A stretch of DNA of 64,000 bases from NCBI RefSeq assembly GCF_021653975.1, contig NZ_JAJKFK010000003.1, positions 558,001 through 622,000 on the forward strand. Direction: 5' to 3'. A program made the position numbers and the translations under genes. Source of the stretch: Amycolatopsis sp. GM8 (lineage in GTDB: Bacteria > Actinomycetota > Actinomycetes > Mycobacteriales > Pseudonocardiaceae). Positions 8,330 through 16,390 of this stretch are shown piece after piece (position 1 is the stretch's first letter; every line of letters begins with the position of its first letter). Below the pieces are notes generated by a model that was not told the origin of the DNA, did not search any database, and saw only the letters and a program-made list of their open reading frames with translations.

Positions 8330-9124
8330 TCAGGCGGGGAAATCGAACTGGTAGCCCTGGGCGACGAGCCACGGCAGCAACTGGTCGAGGGCTTCGACGG
8401 TCTGGGCGCGTTTGCCGCCGCCGTCGTGCAGCAGGACGACCGCGCCGGGTTGGACTGTTCGCTGCACCGTCGTGACGATCTGTGCCGCGCCGGGCAGCGT
8501 CCAGTCACGCGAGTCGACGCTCCAGGAAAGCGCTTTCATCCCCTGCCGCGCGGCGACGTCCCGGATCAGGTCCGTCCACGACCCGCCGGGCGCGCGGAAG
8601 TACGGCACGGGCACGTCGGCGCCCGCCGCGACCTGCAGATCCGACCAGCAACCCGCGATTTCCGCGGTGACGCGCTGTTCGGTGCGCTTGCCCAGGTCCT
8701 CGTCATGGCTGACGGTGTGGTCGCACAGCCGCATCCCACGGGCGAGCACGGCGCGCACGAGTTCCGGGTGACGGGTGACGTTCGCGCCGATCATGCAGAA
8801 GGTCGCCACCGCCCCGGCCCGGGTCAGCGCGTCCAGGATTTGGGGCGTGTACACGGGATCGGGCCCGTCGTCGAAGGTGAGGGCGACGAACTTGCCGGTG
8901 CGCGCGGTCCCGCGCACCAGGTCCGCCGACGCGGCCGCGGTGGCGGGTGCCGCGGCCGGTGCGGTGGCCGGTGGCGGGGCCGGGGTCGGGGTGCCCTCGG
9001 CGGAGGTGAACACCGACACCATCGCCGCGATCGCCAGCACGACGACGCTCAGCAACACGGCCCAGCGGTAGAGGTACGGCGGACGCAACACCCGATAGCG
9101 CAACTCCACCTCCAGACCGGACAC
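8330..9124 (-). CDS. Polysaccharide deacetylase (CE4/NodB), membrane-anchored
   Basis: An extracytoplasmic CE4 deacetylase of 264 residues. A single membrane segment (21-40) is followed by a Pro/Ala-rich linker (45-66) and the NodB domain. The metal-site motifs are TFDDGPDP (D85/D86) and the H-x3-H of DHTVSHDED; the RAPGG motif and C-terminal LLHDGGG are also present. It probably removes N-acetyl groups from chitin oligomers or peptidoglycan, which fits the nearby chitinases. Confidence 0.9.
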   Translation of the reverse strand: MSGLEVELRYRVLRPPYLYRWAVLLSVVVLAIAAMVSVFTSAEGTPTPAPPPATAPAAAPATAAASADLVRGTARTGKFVALTFDDGPDPVYTPQILDALTRAGAVATFCMIGANVTRHPELVRAVLARGMRLCDHTVSHDEDLGKRTEQRVTAEIAGCWSDLQVAAGADVPVPYFRAPGGSWTDLIRDVAARQGMKALSWSVDSRDWTLPGAAQIVTTVQRTVQPGAVVLLHDGGGKRAQTVEALDQLLPWLVAQGYQFDFPA

Positions 9125-9205
9125 GCAGCGGGGTCAACTTGTCGACTCGCGCTGCACGATAAGGTGAATGCGGCGGGAAATGCGGGAACTCGGCCGGAGT
9201 TTCCG

Positions 9206-9554
9206 TCAATGCGTTTCGGCGAGGGCCCGGCCGAGGTAGCCGGCACTCAGCACGGCGAAGCCTGCGCGACCTGGACGAGTGCCTCGAGGAAAATCATCGC
9301 GAGCGCGACCGGGAACCCGATGCGCGCCATCGCCGGGTACCGCACGAACGGGATCAGCCCGAAGATGTTGTTCACCAGTACGAAAGTGAACAGTGCCAGG
9401 ACCACCGGCACGAACGGCCGGAACTCCGCACCGCCTATCTGGTCACGGGCGATCCCGTTGCGCGCCAGGTCGTAGAGCCGAGCAGGAAGAACGCGGCGAT
9501 GATCAGCACTGACAGCACGACGAGCAGCATCGGTTCGGTGACACCGCCGGTCAT
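9206..9554 (-). pseudogene. atpB: Remnant of F0F1 ATP synthase subunit a (atpB-like)
   Basis: Three reading-frame pieces spell parts of an AtpB protein in the right order. From ATG 9554 comes a first membrane helix (TEPMLLVVLSVLIIAAFFLL). After a +1 shift near 9480 comes LYDLARNGIARDQIGG, then FVLVNNIFGLIPF and the start of the next helix. After another shift near 9258 comes the C-terminal helix end (AVLSAGYLGRALAETH) with a stop at 9206-9208. At about 350 bp it is less than half of a full gene; the middle, including the essential Arg helix, is missing. Its start overlaps the MmcQ stop (ATGA). Confidence 0.75.
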
Positions 9555-9922
9555 TCCCGGGCGAGTGCGATCCAGTTCAGCTTTTCCTGCTCCCGCTTGG
9601 GAAGTCCGGCCACGACGAGATCGTAGGAGTCCTCGACCATCTCGCGCACGAGCCGGTCCGGCACCGAGCCGTCGACCACGACGGTGTTCCAGTGCCGCTT
9701 GTTCATGTGGTACCCGGCGGTGATCGCGGGATACTCCAGCCGCAACTGCACGGCGAGATCGGGATCGCATTTCAGGTTGATCCGCAGCGGCCGGCTCTTC
9801 AGCGGGCACAGCGCGAACATCTTGCCCGCCACCTTGAACACGCTGCTGCCCTCGTCGAACGGGAATTCCTCGCGCACCCCGGGCAGGCCGAGGCAGATCC
9901 GGTGCAGCTCGGCGGCCTTCAT
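9551..9922 (-). CDS. MmcQ/YjbR-family protein
   Basis: A small cytosolic protein of 123 residues with the MmcQ/YjbR (CyaY-like fold) pattern: LPGVREEFPF near the start, KMFALCPLKSRPLRINLK strands and the Y-H-M-N-K-RHW motif in the middle. The family is loosely described as DNA-binding and its function is unknown. Its stop overlaps the start of the decayed atpB-like gene. Confidence 0.88.
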   Translation of the reverse strand: MKAAELHRICLGLPGVREEFPFDEGSSVFKVAGKMFALCPLKSRPLRINLKCDPDLAVQLRLEYPAITAGYHMNKRHWNTVVVDGSVPDRLVREMVEDSYDLVVAGLPKREQEKLNWIALARE

Positions 9923-9940
9923 CCCGCCACCCTAACGTCA

Positions 9941-9975
9941 CCTCGGGGGCGCGCCACGTGGACGCGCCCCCGAGG
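9941..9975 (-). terminator. Terminator hairpin after the CBM2-chitinase gene
   Basis: CCTCGGGGGCGCG (9941-9953) pairs perfectly with CGCGCCCCCGAGG (9963-9975) around a 9-nt loop. It begins 16 nt after the chitinase stop and ends transcription before the MmcQ gene. There is no U-tract. Confidence 0.75.
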
Positions 9976-9990
9976 GCCCGGCATCGTCGC

Positions 9991-11463
9991 TCAGAAGGCG
10001 CCGAACGCCTTGGTGAAGTCCAGCGGCTGCTGGTCGATGCTGCTGCAGGTGGCCTGCGCGAACCCGGCCGCGCCGCCGGGGCACGGCTTGTCGCGGGTCG
10101 CCGACCACATCGCGAGCCACGCCAGGTCCTTGCCCGCCGCGAACTGCGCGAGCTTCGTCGCGTCGGCCACGGTGAACACCTCGCTCGCGGTGTCGTTGAC
10201 GCCGATCATCGGGGTGACCGCGACGTGGTGCCACGCGTCGGTATCCGAGAGCCCGAGCACGTCCTTGACCTGCGCCTGGGTCGCGGTGGCGGCGTCGATG
10301 GCGAACTGGCCCATCCGGCCCGACGGGTTCGGCGCCGCGCCGTCGCCGTAGTCCATCGCCATCACATTCACCGAGTCCACCCGCACGCCGTTGGCCTTGG
10401 CGTTCTGCAGCAGATTCACGCCGTCCTGGGTCAGGCCCGAGGGCAGCACGGGCAGCGTGAACGACACGTCGAGGTCCTTCTGCTGCTGCAACTGGGCGAT
10501 CGCCTGGGCGCGGCGGGTGTTCGCGGCGACGTCGCCGAGCGCGGCGCCTTCGATGTCGAAGTCCACTTGGGACAGTCCGTAGGTGCTGATCGCCTTGCCG
10601 TAGGCGGAAGCCAGCGACGAGGGGTCCGAGCAGGCCTGCGCGAGTTCGGTGCCGTTGGCGCCGCCGAAGGACACCCGCACGTCACCGCCGGCCTGGCGCA
10701 GCTGCGGGATCTGGCCGGGCACACCGTCGTTGTTCAGCTCGCTGACGCCGCCCCATTTCGGGGTGCAGCCGCCGCCGGAGAGCACGAACGCGAGGGTGAA
10801 GTCCTTGACACCGGTCGAGTTCGCGGTCGAAACCAGGTCGAACGGCGGGTACAGAGAGGTGTCGACGTACGGGGCGAACCGGCCGGACGCGGTTGCGGCC
10901 GGCTTGCTCGTGCTGACCGGCGGCTTGCTGCTGGTGGTCTTCGAAGACGTCGTGGCCGGGGGTGCCGTGGTCTTCGACGGGCTCGCCGGCGCGATCGTCA
11001 CAGGCGGCGAGGACGTGGCCGGTGCCGGGGCGGGGGTGGTCGAGCAGTCGGCGCCGTTGATCTGGCAGGACATCGGGTCGCCCTTACCGGCGCTCACCAC
11101 GAAACCGACGTCGAGGGACTGGCCGTCAGGGAGCGAGGGCTGCCAGGCCGGCGGGGTGACGGTGACCCGCTGACCGTCCACTGTGTACGCCGCGTTCCAC
11201 AGTGAGGTGACCTTCGCGCCCGCGGGCAGGGTGAAGGTGAGCTTCCAGCCGTTCATCGGCTGCCCGGTCGGGTTGGTCACCTTGTACTGCGCCGAGTAGC
11301 CGGTGCTCCAGTCGGCGGTCTTGACGTAGACCGCGCTCGGCCCGGCGGCGCTGGCCGTGCCGGGGATCGCGACGGCGGCCGCCACGGCGCCCGCGATCGC
11401 GACTGCCGCCGCGCCGCCGGAGATCAGCGTGCGGCGGCGGTGCCGGCCGTTGTGGGACGACAT
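9991..11463 (-). CDS. Secreted GH18 chitinase with N-terminal CBM2
   Basis: An extracellular chitinase of 490 residues. Residues 1-40 form a signal peptide (basic N-terminus, Ala-rich hydrophobic core, ASA cleavage region). Residues about 41-145 are a CBM2 carbohydrate-binding domain with conserved Trp and terminal Cys; 146-193 are a Ser/Thr/Pro/Lys linker; the rest is a GH18 barrel. The catalytic segment is D301-F-D303-I-E305, E305 being the proton donor; the first Asp of the usual DGxDxDxE is Ser/Gln, as in the second chitinase here. The ATG at 11463 has an excellent GAGGAGGTAA ribosome site. A DasR-like box lies immediately upstream. Confidence 0.92.
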   Translation of the reverse strand: MSSHNGRHRRRTLISGGAAAVAIAGAVAAAVAIPGTASAAGPSAVYVKTADWSTGYSAQYKVTNPTGQPMNGWKLTFTLPAGAKVTSLWNAAYTVDGQRVTVTPPAWQPSLPDGQSLDVGFVVSAGKGDPMSCQINGADCSTTPAPAPATSSPPVTIAPASPSKTTAPPATTSSKTTSSKPPVSTSKPAATASGRFAPYVDTSLYPPFDLVSTANSTGVKDFTLAFVLSGGGCTPKWGGVSELNNDGVPGQIPQLRQAGGDVRVSFGGANGTELAQACSDPSSLASAYGKAISTYGLSQVDFDIEGAALGDVAANTRRAQAIAQLQQQKDLDVSFTLPVLPSGLTQDGVNLLQNAKANGVRVDSVNVMAMDYGDGAAPNPSGRMGQFAIDAATATQAQVKDVLGLSDTDAWHHVAVTPMIGVNDTASEVFTVADATKLAQFAAGKDLAWLAMWSATRDKPCPGGAAGFAQATCSSIDQQPLDFTKAFGAF

Positions 11464-11481
11464 CAGGGTTTTACCTCCTCG

Positions 11482-11497
11482 AGTGGTTTGGACCTGC
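11482..11497 (-). promoter_or_regulatory. DasR-like operator upstream of CBM2-chitinase
   Basis: AGTGGTTTGGACCTGC keeps the TGGT-N3-GACC core of the DasR box (10 of 16 consensus positions). It sits just upstream of the ribosome-binding site (11471-11480), so it is either at the transcription start or in the leader. Weakest of the four sites. Confidence 0.4.
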
Positions 11498-11557
11498 GAG
11501 GACGCTAGGGCGCCCGCGGGCCAGCCGGAACCGCGCTCAGGGAGGGCGAATGATCTC

Positions 11558-12889
11558 TTAAGACGCGCTTAAGGCGGCGGGCACGGTGCGCAGCCGGAGG
11601 CGGATGTCGGCGCCGCCGCGGGCCGGGCGGCGGATGGTCAGCTCGCCGCCCGTCGACTCGGCCACGCGGCGCGCGATGTCCAGGCCCAGCCCGGTCGAAC
11701 CCGTGCCGCCCGCGCCTTCGCCGCGCCGCAGCGCCGCCGCCGGGTCGGGGATGCCCGGGCCCGCGTCGTACACCCGGATCGTGACGGCGTAGTCGGTCGT
11801 GCGCACGTCCACGCCGAACGACACGCCTTCGTCGGTATGCCGGAAAACGTTGCCCAGCACGGCATCCAGGGCCGCAGCGAGGTCCGCGCGCGAGACCGGC
11901 ACCGGCGCGGAGCGGTGCGTCCCGTCGGCCCGCCACCGCCGGCCCTGGTCCTCGGCGAGCGCCGACCAGAAGTCCGTGCGGTCGCGGACGACCTCGGCGG
12001 CGTCACAGCCGAGCACCACCGTCTCGTCCGCGCCCCGCCCGCGGGCCGCGCGGATGATCTGGTCGACCTCCCGCTCCAACTGGGAGACCGCGTGCCGGGT
12101 CGCCTCGGCGCTCTCGGACTCGCCGAGCGCCGCGGTGTTCAGCTTCAGCACGGTGAGCGGGGTGCGCAGCCGATGCGACAGGTCCGCGGCCAGTTCCCGT
12201 TCTCCCGCAACGAGTTGCCGTACCCGCTCGGCCATCGCGTTGAACGCGGCCGCGGCCTCGCGCAGCTCCGGCGGGGCGTCGGTATCGGTGTCCGGGGCGC
12301 GCGCGTCGAGGTCACCGGACCCCAGCTCGCGCGCCGCGGTCGCCAGGCGCCGGGCCGCGCCGACGATCCGGGTGCCGAGCCGGTCGGCGACGAGCACCGA
12401 GATCAGCACGAGCGCCGCCGCGACGCCGGTGAGCACGAGCCACGCGGTCATCACGCCCGCGGACAGCTCGGATTCGGGCACGAACACCTCGACCACGGCG
12501 ATCCGCGCGTTGTCCACCGCGACCGGCTGCAGCAGCGCGTACCCACCGGAAACGGTCACGGTCGCCGACGTCCCCTCCGCGATGACGCCCGCCAGCTGAG
12601 CGGCGTCCGCCCGCGGCGTGCCGAGCGTGGCCAGCGCGTCACCGGTGTCGGGCACGTGCACCGCGACCAGGCCGTCCGCCCCGGCTTTCGTGCTGGCCAG
12701 CGCCCGCTGCAGGGCGGTGTGATCGGTGGTGATGGCGAGCGCCGGGCCGAGCTCCGCAGCCTGCCGTTCGGCGCCGGTGAACGCGCGGTCGTGCGCGGTC
12801 TCGCCCACCATCAGCCCCAGCGGCACCAGGAAAGCCAGCGCCACCATGGTGGTCACCGCGACGGCGACCCGGACCAGTGCCCACCTCAC
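11558..12889 (-). CDS. Two-component sensor histidine kinase (membrane)
   Basis: A 443-residue sensor kinase. Two membrane segments (about 8-28 and 146-167) bracket an extracytoplasmic sensor domain, followed by HAMP, a HisKA box with LSHRLRTPL (phospho-His) and an HATPase domain (GNVFRH N-box, DAGPGIP, GSTGLGLDIA). The GTG start at 12889 overlaps the stop of the response-regulator gene (GTGA), so they are co-transcribed. The sensed signal is unknown. Confidence 0.93.
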   Translation of the reverse strand: MRWALVRVAVAVTTMVALAFLVPLGLMVGETAHDRAFTGAERQAAELGPALAITTDHTALQRALASTKAGADGLVAVHVPDTGDALATLGTPRADAAQLAGVIAEGTSATVTVSGGYALLQPVAVDNARIAVVEVFVPESELSAGVMTAWLVLTGVAAALVLISVLVADRLGTRIVGAARRLATAARELGSGDLDARAPDTDTDAPPELREAAAAFNAMAERVRQLVAGERELAADLSHRLRTPLTVLKLNTAALGESESAEATRHAVSQLEREVDQIIRAARGRGADETVVLGCDAAEVVRDRTDFWSALAEDQGRRWRADGTHRSAPVPVSRADLAAALDAVLGNVFRHTDEGVSFGVDVRTTDYAVTIRVYDAGPGIPDPAAALRRGEGAGGTGSTGLGLDIARRVAESTGGELTIRRPARGGADIRLRLRTVPAALSAS

Positions 12890-13560
12890 GGCGCCTCGAT
12901 CTTCACGCCCACACCCCGGACCGTGTGCAGGTACCGGGGTTTCGCCGCGGTCTCACCGAGTTTCCGGCGCAGCCAGGACAGGTGCACGTCGATCGTCTGG
13001 TCGCCGCCGTAGGCCTGTTGCCACACCGCGGTGAGCAGTTCCTTGCGCTGCACCACGACTCCGGGCCGAGCGGCGAGGAACGCGAGCAGGTCGAACTCGC
13101 GGCGGGTGAGGTCGAGCGCGGTCCCGTCGAGGGTGGCCTCGCGCCGGCGCGGGTCGACGACCAGCCCGCCGACGCGCAGCAGCGGCGTCGCCCCCGCGCC
13201 GCCCGTGCGCCGCAGCACCGCGGCGATCCGGGCGTTGAGATGTTCCGGCGAGAACGGCTTCACCAGGTAGTCGTCGGCGCCGCTGTTGAGGAGGCGGACG
13301 ATCCCGGTCTCGTCGTCGCGCGCGGTGGCCACCACGACGGGCACCTCGGTGACGCCGCGCAGCATCCGCAGCGCCTCGGCGCCGTCGAGATCCGGCAGGC
13401 CCAGGTCGAGCACCACGAGATCGCAGCCGACCTGCGTCACCTCGCGCAGCGCGTCGAGGGCGGCGCCGACGCTGCGCACCGCGTGCCCGGCGTCCGACAG
13501 GTGCCGGACGAGCGCGGCGCGCACGAACGCGTCGTCTTCGACCACGAGAACTGTCGCCAT
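12886..13560 (-). CDS. OmpR/PhoB-family response regulator
   Basis: A DNA-binding response regulator of 224 residues: receiver domain starting TVLVVEDD, with phospho-acceptor Asp in LVVLDLGLPD and the Lys of YLVKPFSP, then an OmpR winged helix (RREFDLLAFLAARPG; VDVHLSWLRRKL-type recognition helix; RTVRGVG). The ATG at 13560 is chosen because GAAGGG lies 6-8 nt upstream and it begins exactly at the receiver fold. Its upstream region contains one arm of a perfect 17-bp inverted repeat; the other arm faces the divergent gene at 13705. Confidence 0.92.
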   Translation of the reverse strand: MATVLVVEDDAFVRAALVRHLSDAGHAVRSVGAALDALREVTQVGCDLVVLDLGLPDLDGAEALRMLRGVTEVPVVVATARDDETGIVRLLNSGADDYLVKPFSPEHLNARIAAVLRRTGGAGATPLLRVGGLVVDPRRREATLDGTALDLTRREFDLLAFLAARPGVVVQRKELLTAVWQQAYGGDQTIDVHLSWLRRKLGETAAKPRYLHTVRGVGVKIEAP

Positions 13561-13571
13561 ACTGTGCCCTT

Positions 13572-13666
13572 CAGTACCAATCCGACCACAGCCACGGCTA
13601 TCCAGCTTGCGTCGCATCGGTTACGTGTTGCTCGGGGTCTGCCTACTTTTGGTCGGATTGGTACTG
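13572..13666. promoter_or_regulatory. Perfect 17-bp inverted repeat in a divergent promoter region
   Basis: CAGTACCAATCCGACCA (13572-13588) and its exact complement TGGTCGGATTGGTACTG (13650-13666) lie 61 bp apart between the response-regulator gene (minus) and a secreted-protein gene (plus). Each arm lies close to one gene's start, so both genes carry the same element in the same relative orientation. Likely operators for autoregulation by the response regulator and control of the neighbour. Confidence 0.6.
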
Positions 13667-13704
13667 CGCTACCGTACGCACCCGATGAGGCAGGATGGCG
13701 GGCG

Positions 13705-14169
13705 ATGAGACGAACGCTGGCCCGCGCCGCCGCCTGGACGGCCACCACCGCAGCGGCCATCGCCCTGTCGTGGTTCGGCGTGCACAGCGTGCTGGCCACG
13801 GACGCGATCGGCCCGGCGCCGCAGGCGATCCCGATCACGGCGCCGGCCACGACCACGGTCGCGCCGTCGCCGACCCTGACCCCGCCGACGAGCACCGCTC
13901 CCCCTCGCCCGTCGTCGCCGGCGGTGCCGGCCACGACGAGTTCGAGCCCCGCCGCGGACGTGCGCGGCTACCAGCTCAGCGGCGGGCGGGTGGTGCTGGA
14001 GCTGGGCGCCGCGTCCGCGAAACTCGTGTCCGCGACGCCCGAGGCGGGATGGCAGGTCCAGGCCTGGCAGGCCGACGGCTGGCTGCGCGTCGACTTCAGC
14101 CGTGACGGCACGACTTCCTCGTGCTTCGTCACCTGGAACGGCCACCCGCCCACGGTCCAGACCACCTAG
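13705..14169 (+). CDS. Membrane-anchored or secreted hypothetical protein
   Basis: A 154-residue protein I do not recognise. It has an N-terminal signal/anchor (residues about 5-30), a low-complexity Thr/Pro/Ser/Ala region (38-82) and a small C-terminal domain rich in beta-strand pattern with a single Cys (SSCFVTWNG). It is divergent from the two-component operon and shares the 17-bp inverted repeat, so it is a good candidate target. Its stop overlaps the chitinase stop on the opposite strand by 4 bp. Confidence 0.7.
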   Translation: MRRTLARAAAWTATTAAAIALSWFGVHSVLATDAIGPAPQAIPITAPATTTVAPSPTLTPPTSTAPPRPSSPAVPATTSSSPAADVRGYQLSGGRVVLELGAASAKLVSATPEAGWQVQAWQADGWLRVDFSRDGTTSSCFVTWNGHPPTVQTT

Positions 14170-15380
14170 CAGGCGCCGTTGTCGGTCCACACTCCGGCGG
14201 GGCCGCCCGGGGTGTCGCCGTAGGTCCACCACTTCGCGGTCCACGAATGTCCGTTGTAGGAAACCGAAGCGCCACCGTTGTACGCCGTGGTGGCACTCCA
14301 CGCGGCGACCGCACAGCTGCCGCCGCCACCTCCCGGGGTCGTGGTGGTCGAGGTCGGCGGCGTCGTGCCCATCGGCGGGGTGGCGCCGGCGAACCGCGCG
14401 GTGAACTTCGTGAAGTCCCAGTCGTTCTGCGAGACGTTGCTGCACACACCGTTGTCGGTGGTCGTCGTGCAGGCGCGGTCCCGGTTGACCGACCAGAACG
14501 TCATCCGGCCGAGGCCGTGACTCGTCGCGTAGTCCAGCACGGTCTGGAAGTCCGCCTGGTAGAAGAACTCCGAGGCGTCGCTCTTGCCGTTCATGCCGGA
14601 GAAACCCTCGTGCGCGTAGGCCGTTCCGCTGTCCCAGCCGAGGTGGCTCATCAGCAGGGAGTGGAACGCCTCCAGTGCACTGGTCTGGCTGGACGCGCCG
14701 TTGAACCCGCCGTCGAACGGCATGATCGAGAAGTTGTTCGGGGTGAAGCCCAGGTTCTTCGCCTTGTCCAGCAGCTGCGTGCCGAACCAGCCGGTGCCCG
14801 CCGCGGTGCCCGGCATGGTCACCGAGACGAACAGCCCGGAGTTGTTGCGCTGCAAGATCTGTGCCGCGCCCAGCTCGTTGTTGATCGCGGCGTCGTTCTC
14901 GTACTCGGGCTCTTCGAGGTCGAAGTCGATCGCGTGCAGCCCGTACTTGTCGATCACCTGCTGGTAGGCGGCCGCGGTGGCGTTGGCGTCGGAACAGGTC
15001 TGGCCGAGCTTGGTGCCGCCGTACCCGCCGACGGACACCGAGACGTCCCCGCCCGCGCCGCGGATCCGGTTGATGACCCCGGCCACGGCGGTGTCGGAGG
15101 AGACCGCGGAGGTGCCGTCCCAGGTGGGCGAGCACCCGCCGCCGTTGGGGGCGAGGATGAAGGCCAGCTGGAACGCCTTCTGCCCGGTCGCGGCCATCAC
15201 CACGGTCGGGTCGGGCGGGTTGTTGCTCTGGGGCATCAGGTAGGGGGCCGACGCGTACCAGTTGCTGCTCAACGCCGCCGTCGCACCGGCCGCGGCGCCG
15301 GCGTGGGTGACGAGCGTGAGGGCGGTTCCGGCGACGACCGTCGCGGCGGCGAGGATCGAGGCGATTTTTCGACGGTGCAC
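14166..15380 (-). CDS. Secreted GH18 chitinase with C-terminal CBM5/12
   Basis: A 404-residue extracellular chitinase: signal peptide (about 1-34), GH18 barrel with D152-F-D154-L-E156 (E156 the proton donor; the first Asp of DGxDxDxE is His), Thr-rich linker and a C-terminal CBM5/12 chitin-binding domain (AYNGG, SYNGHSWTAKWW, GVWTDNGAC). The GTG at 15380 has GAGGAGG immediately upstream and gives a normal signal peptide; a longer reading to 15458 would cross the operators. Two DasR-like boxes lie 33 and 64 nt upstream. It shares the GH18 subtype with the CBM2-chitinase but has a different binding module. Confidence 0.93.
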   Translation of the reverse strand: MHRRKIASILAAATVVAGTALTLVTHAGAAAGATAALSSNWYASAPYLMPQSNNPPDPTVVMAATGQKAFQLAFILAPNGGGCSPTWDGTSAVSSDTAVAGVINRIRGAGGDVSVSVGGYGGTKLGQTCSDANATAAAYQQVIDKYGLHAIDFDLEEPEYENDAAINNELGAAQILQRNNSGLFVSVTMPGTAAGTGWFGTQLLDKAKNLGFTPNNFSIMPFDGGFNGASSQTSALEAFHSLLMSHLGWDSGTAYAHEGFSGMNGKSDASEFFYQADFQTVLDYATSHGLGRMTFWSVNRDRACTTTTDNGVCSNVSQNDWDFTKFTARFAGATPPMGTTPPTSTTTTPGGGGGSCAVAAWSATTAYNGGASVSYNGHSWTAKWWTYGDTPGGPAGVWTDNGAC

Positions 15381-15412
15381 TTGTCCTCCTCGGAAAGCGG
15401 AGCTTCTCGTAA

Positions 15413-15428
15413 TGTGGACTAGACCATT
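15413..15428 (-). promoter_or_regulatory. DasR (dre)-like operator, proximal
   Basis: Reading on the minus strand, AATGGTCTAGTCCACA matches the DasR box ACTGGTCTAGACCACT at 13 of 16 positions, the best match in the window. It is 33 nt upstream of the CBM5/12-chitinase start. Confidence 0.6.
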
Positions 15429-15443
15429 GCTATGGGTCAATAC

Positions 15444-15459
15444 TTTGGACTGGACCACT
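15444..15459 (-). promoter_or_regulatory. DasR (dre)-like operator, distal
   Basis: Minus-strand AGTGGTCCAGTCCAAA matches 11 of 16 DasR-box positions. With the proximal site it forms a direct repeat with a 31-bp period (three helical turns), recalling the paired 12-bp repeats of Streptomyces chitinase promoters. Confidence 0.55.
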
Positions 15460-15593
15460 CGGCGAGAGGCGACTTCCGTCGGGCGAATCCGGACATTCCA
15501 CGCGGCGCTCCGGGGCGACCCCGAATCCGACTCCGGGTGCGCGTCCGGGGAGTTCCCGATGCGCCGCCGCGCTCGGCGCGGGAGCCTGGATGC

Positions 15594-15788
15594 ATGACGA
15601 CTACGAAGACGTTGACCAGGTCCCGGTCCAACCGCGTGATCGCCGGTGTCTGCGGCGGGCTCGCCGAGCGGCTGGGCTGGCGCCCGAACACCGTCCGGCT
15701 GCTGTTCCTGCTGTCCTGCCTGCTACCGGGCCCGCAGTTCCTGATCTACCTCGTGTTGTGGGTGATCATGCCGTTAGAATCCGACTGA
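15594..15788 (+). CDS. PspC-domain small membrane protein
   Basis: A 64-residue PspC-domain protein: basic N-terminus, the family signature RVIAGVCGGLAERLGW, then one hydrophobic segment ending LVLWVIMPLE. PspC proteins are inner-membrane and linked to envelope stress. The ATG at 15594 is preceded by GGGAG. A longer upstream in-frame reading covers the chitinase promoter and is not supported. Confidence 0.85.
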   Translation: MTTTKTLTRSRSNRVIAGVCGGLAERLGWRPNTVRLLFLLSCLLPGPQFLIYLVLWVIMPLESD

Positions 15789-15819
15789 TCTCACCTCGGA
15801 CAGCAATTAGAGGACGCGT

Positions 15820-16374
15820 GTGACCCGCTGTGCCTGGGCCCAGGGCTCGGACCTGATGACGACCTACCACGATACCGAGTGGGGCCGTCCGGCACACGAC
15901 GACGGGTACCTGTTCGAGCTGTTGCTGCTCGAGGGCGCGCAGGCGGGGCTGTCCTGGTCGACGGTGCTGGCCAAGCGGGAGAACTACCGCCGCGCGCTGG
16001 ACGGGTTCGACTACACCCGGATCGCGCGCTACCAGCAGGCCAAGCTCGACGCGCTGCGCGAGGACGCCGGCATCGTCCGCAACCGGCTCAAGATCGTCTC
16101 GACGGTGAAGAACGCGCAGGCCTTCCTGCAGGTGCGCGAGGAATTCGGCTCGTTCGACGCGTACCTGTGGCAGTGGGTCGACGGCAAGCCGGTCGTGCGC
16201 CACCGCCGCGCCAGCGAGCCGCTGCCGGCGAGCACCGAACTGTCGGACCGCCTCTCGAAGGACCTCAAGCGCCGTGGCTTCACCTTCGTCGGCACCACGA
16301 TCGTCTACGCGTACCTGCAGGCCGTAGGCGTAGTCGACGACCATGTGAAAGGCTGCCTCGCGATCGCCCCGTGA
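15820..16374 (+). CDS. tag: DNA-3-methyladenine glycosylase I
   Basis: Base-excision repair enzyme removing 3-methyladenine from DNA. It has the Tag N-terminus RCAWAQGSDLMTTYHDTEWG, GAQAGLSWSTVLAKRENYR, and the C-terminal region ending DDHVKGC; the zinc-ligand Cys and His positions (C4, H17, H175-C179 region) are present. GTG start at 15820 follows AGAGGA. At 184 residues it is normal for the family. Cytoplasmic; no operon partner is evident. Confidence 0.95.
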   Translation: MTRCAWAQGSDLMTTYHDTEWGRPAHDDGYLFELLLLEGAQAGLSWSTVLAKRENYRRALDGFDYTRIARYQQAKLDALREDAGIVRNRLKIVSTVKNAQAFLQVREEFGSFDAYLWQWVDGKPVVRHRRASEPLPASTELSDRLSKDLKRRGFTFVGTTIVYAYLQAVGVVDDHVKGCLAIAP

Positions 16375-16390
16375 TTCGCAGGAGGTAGCG

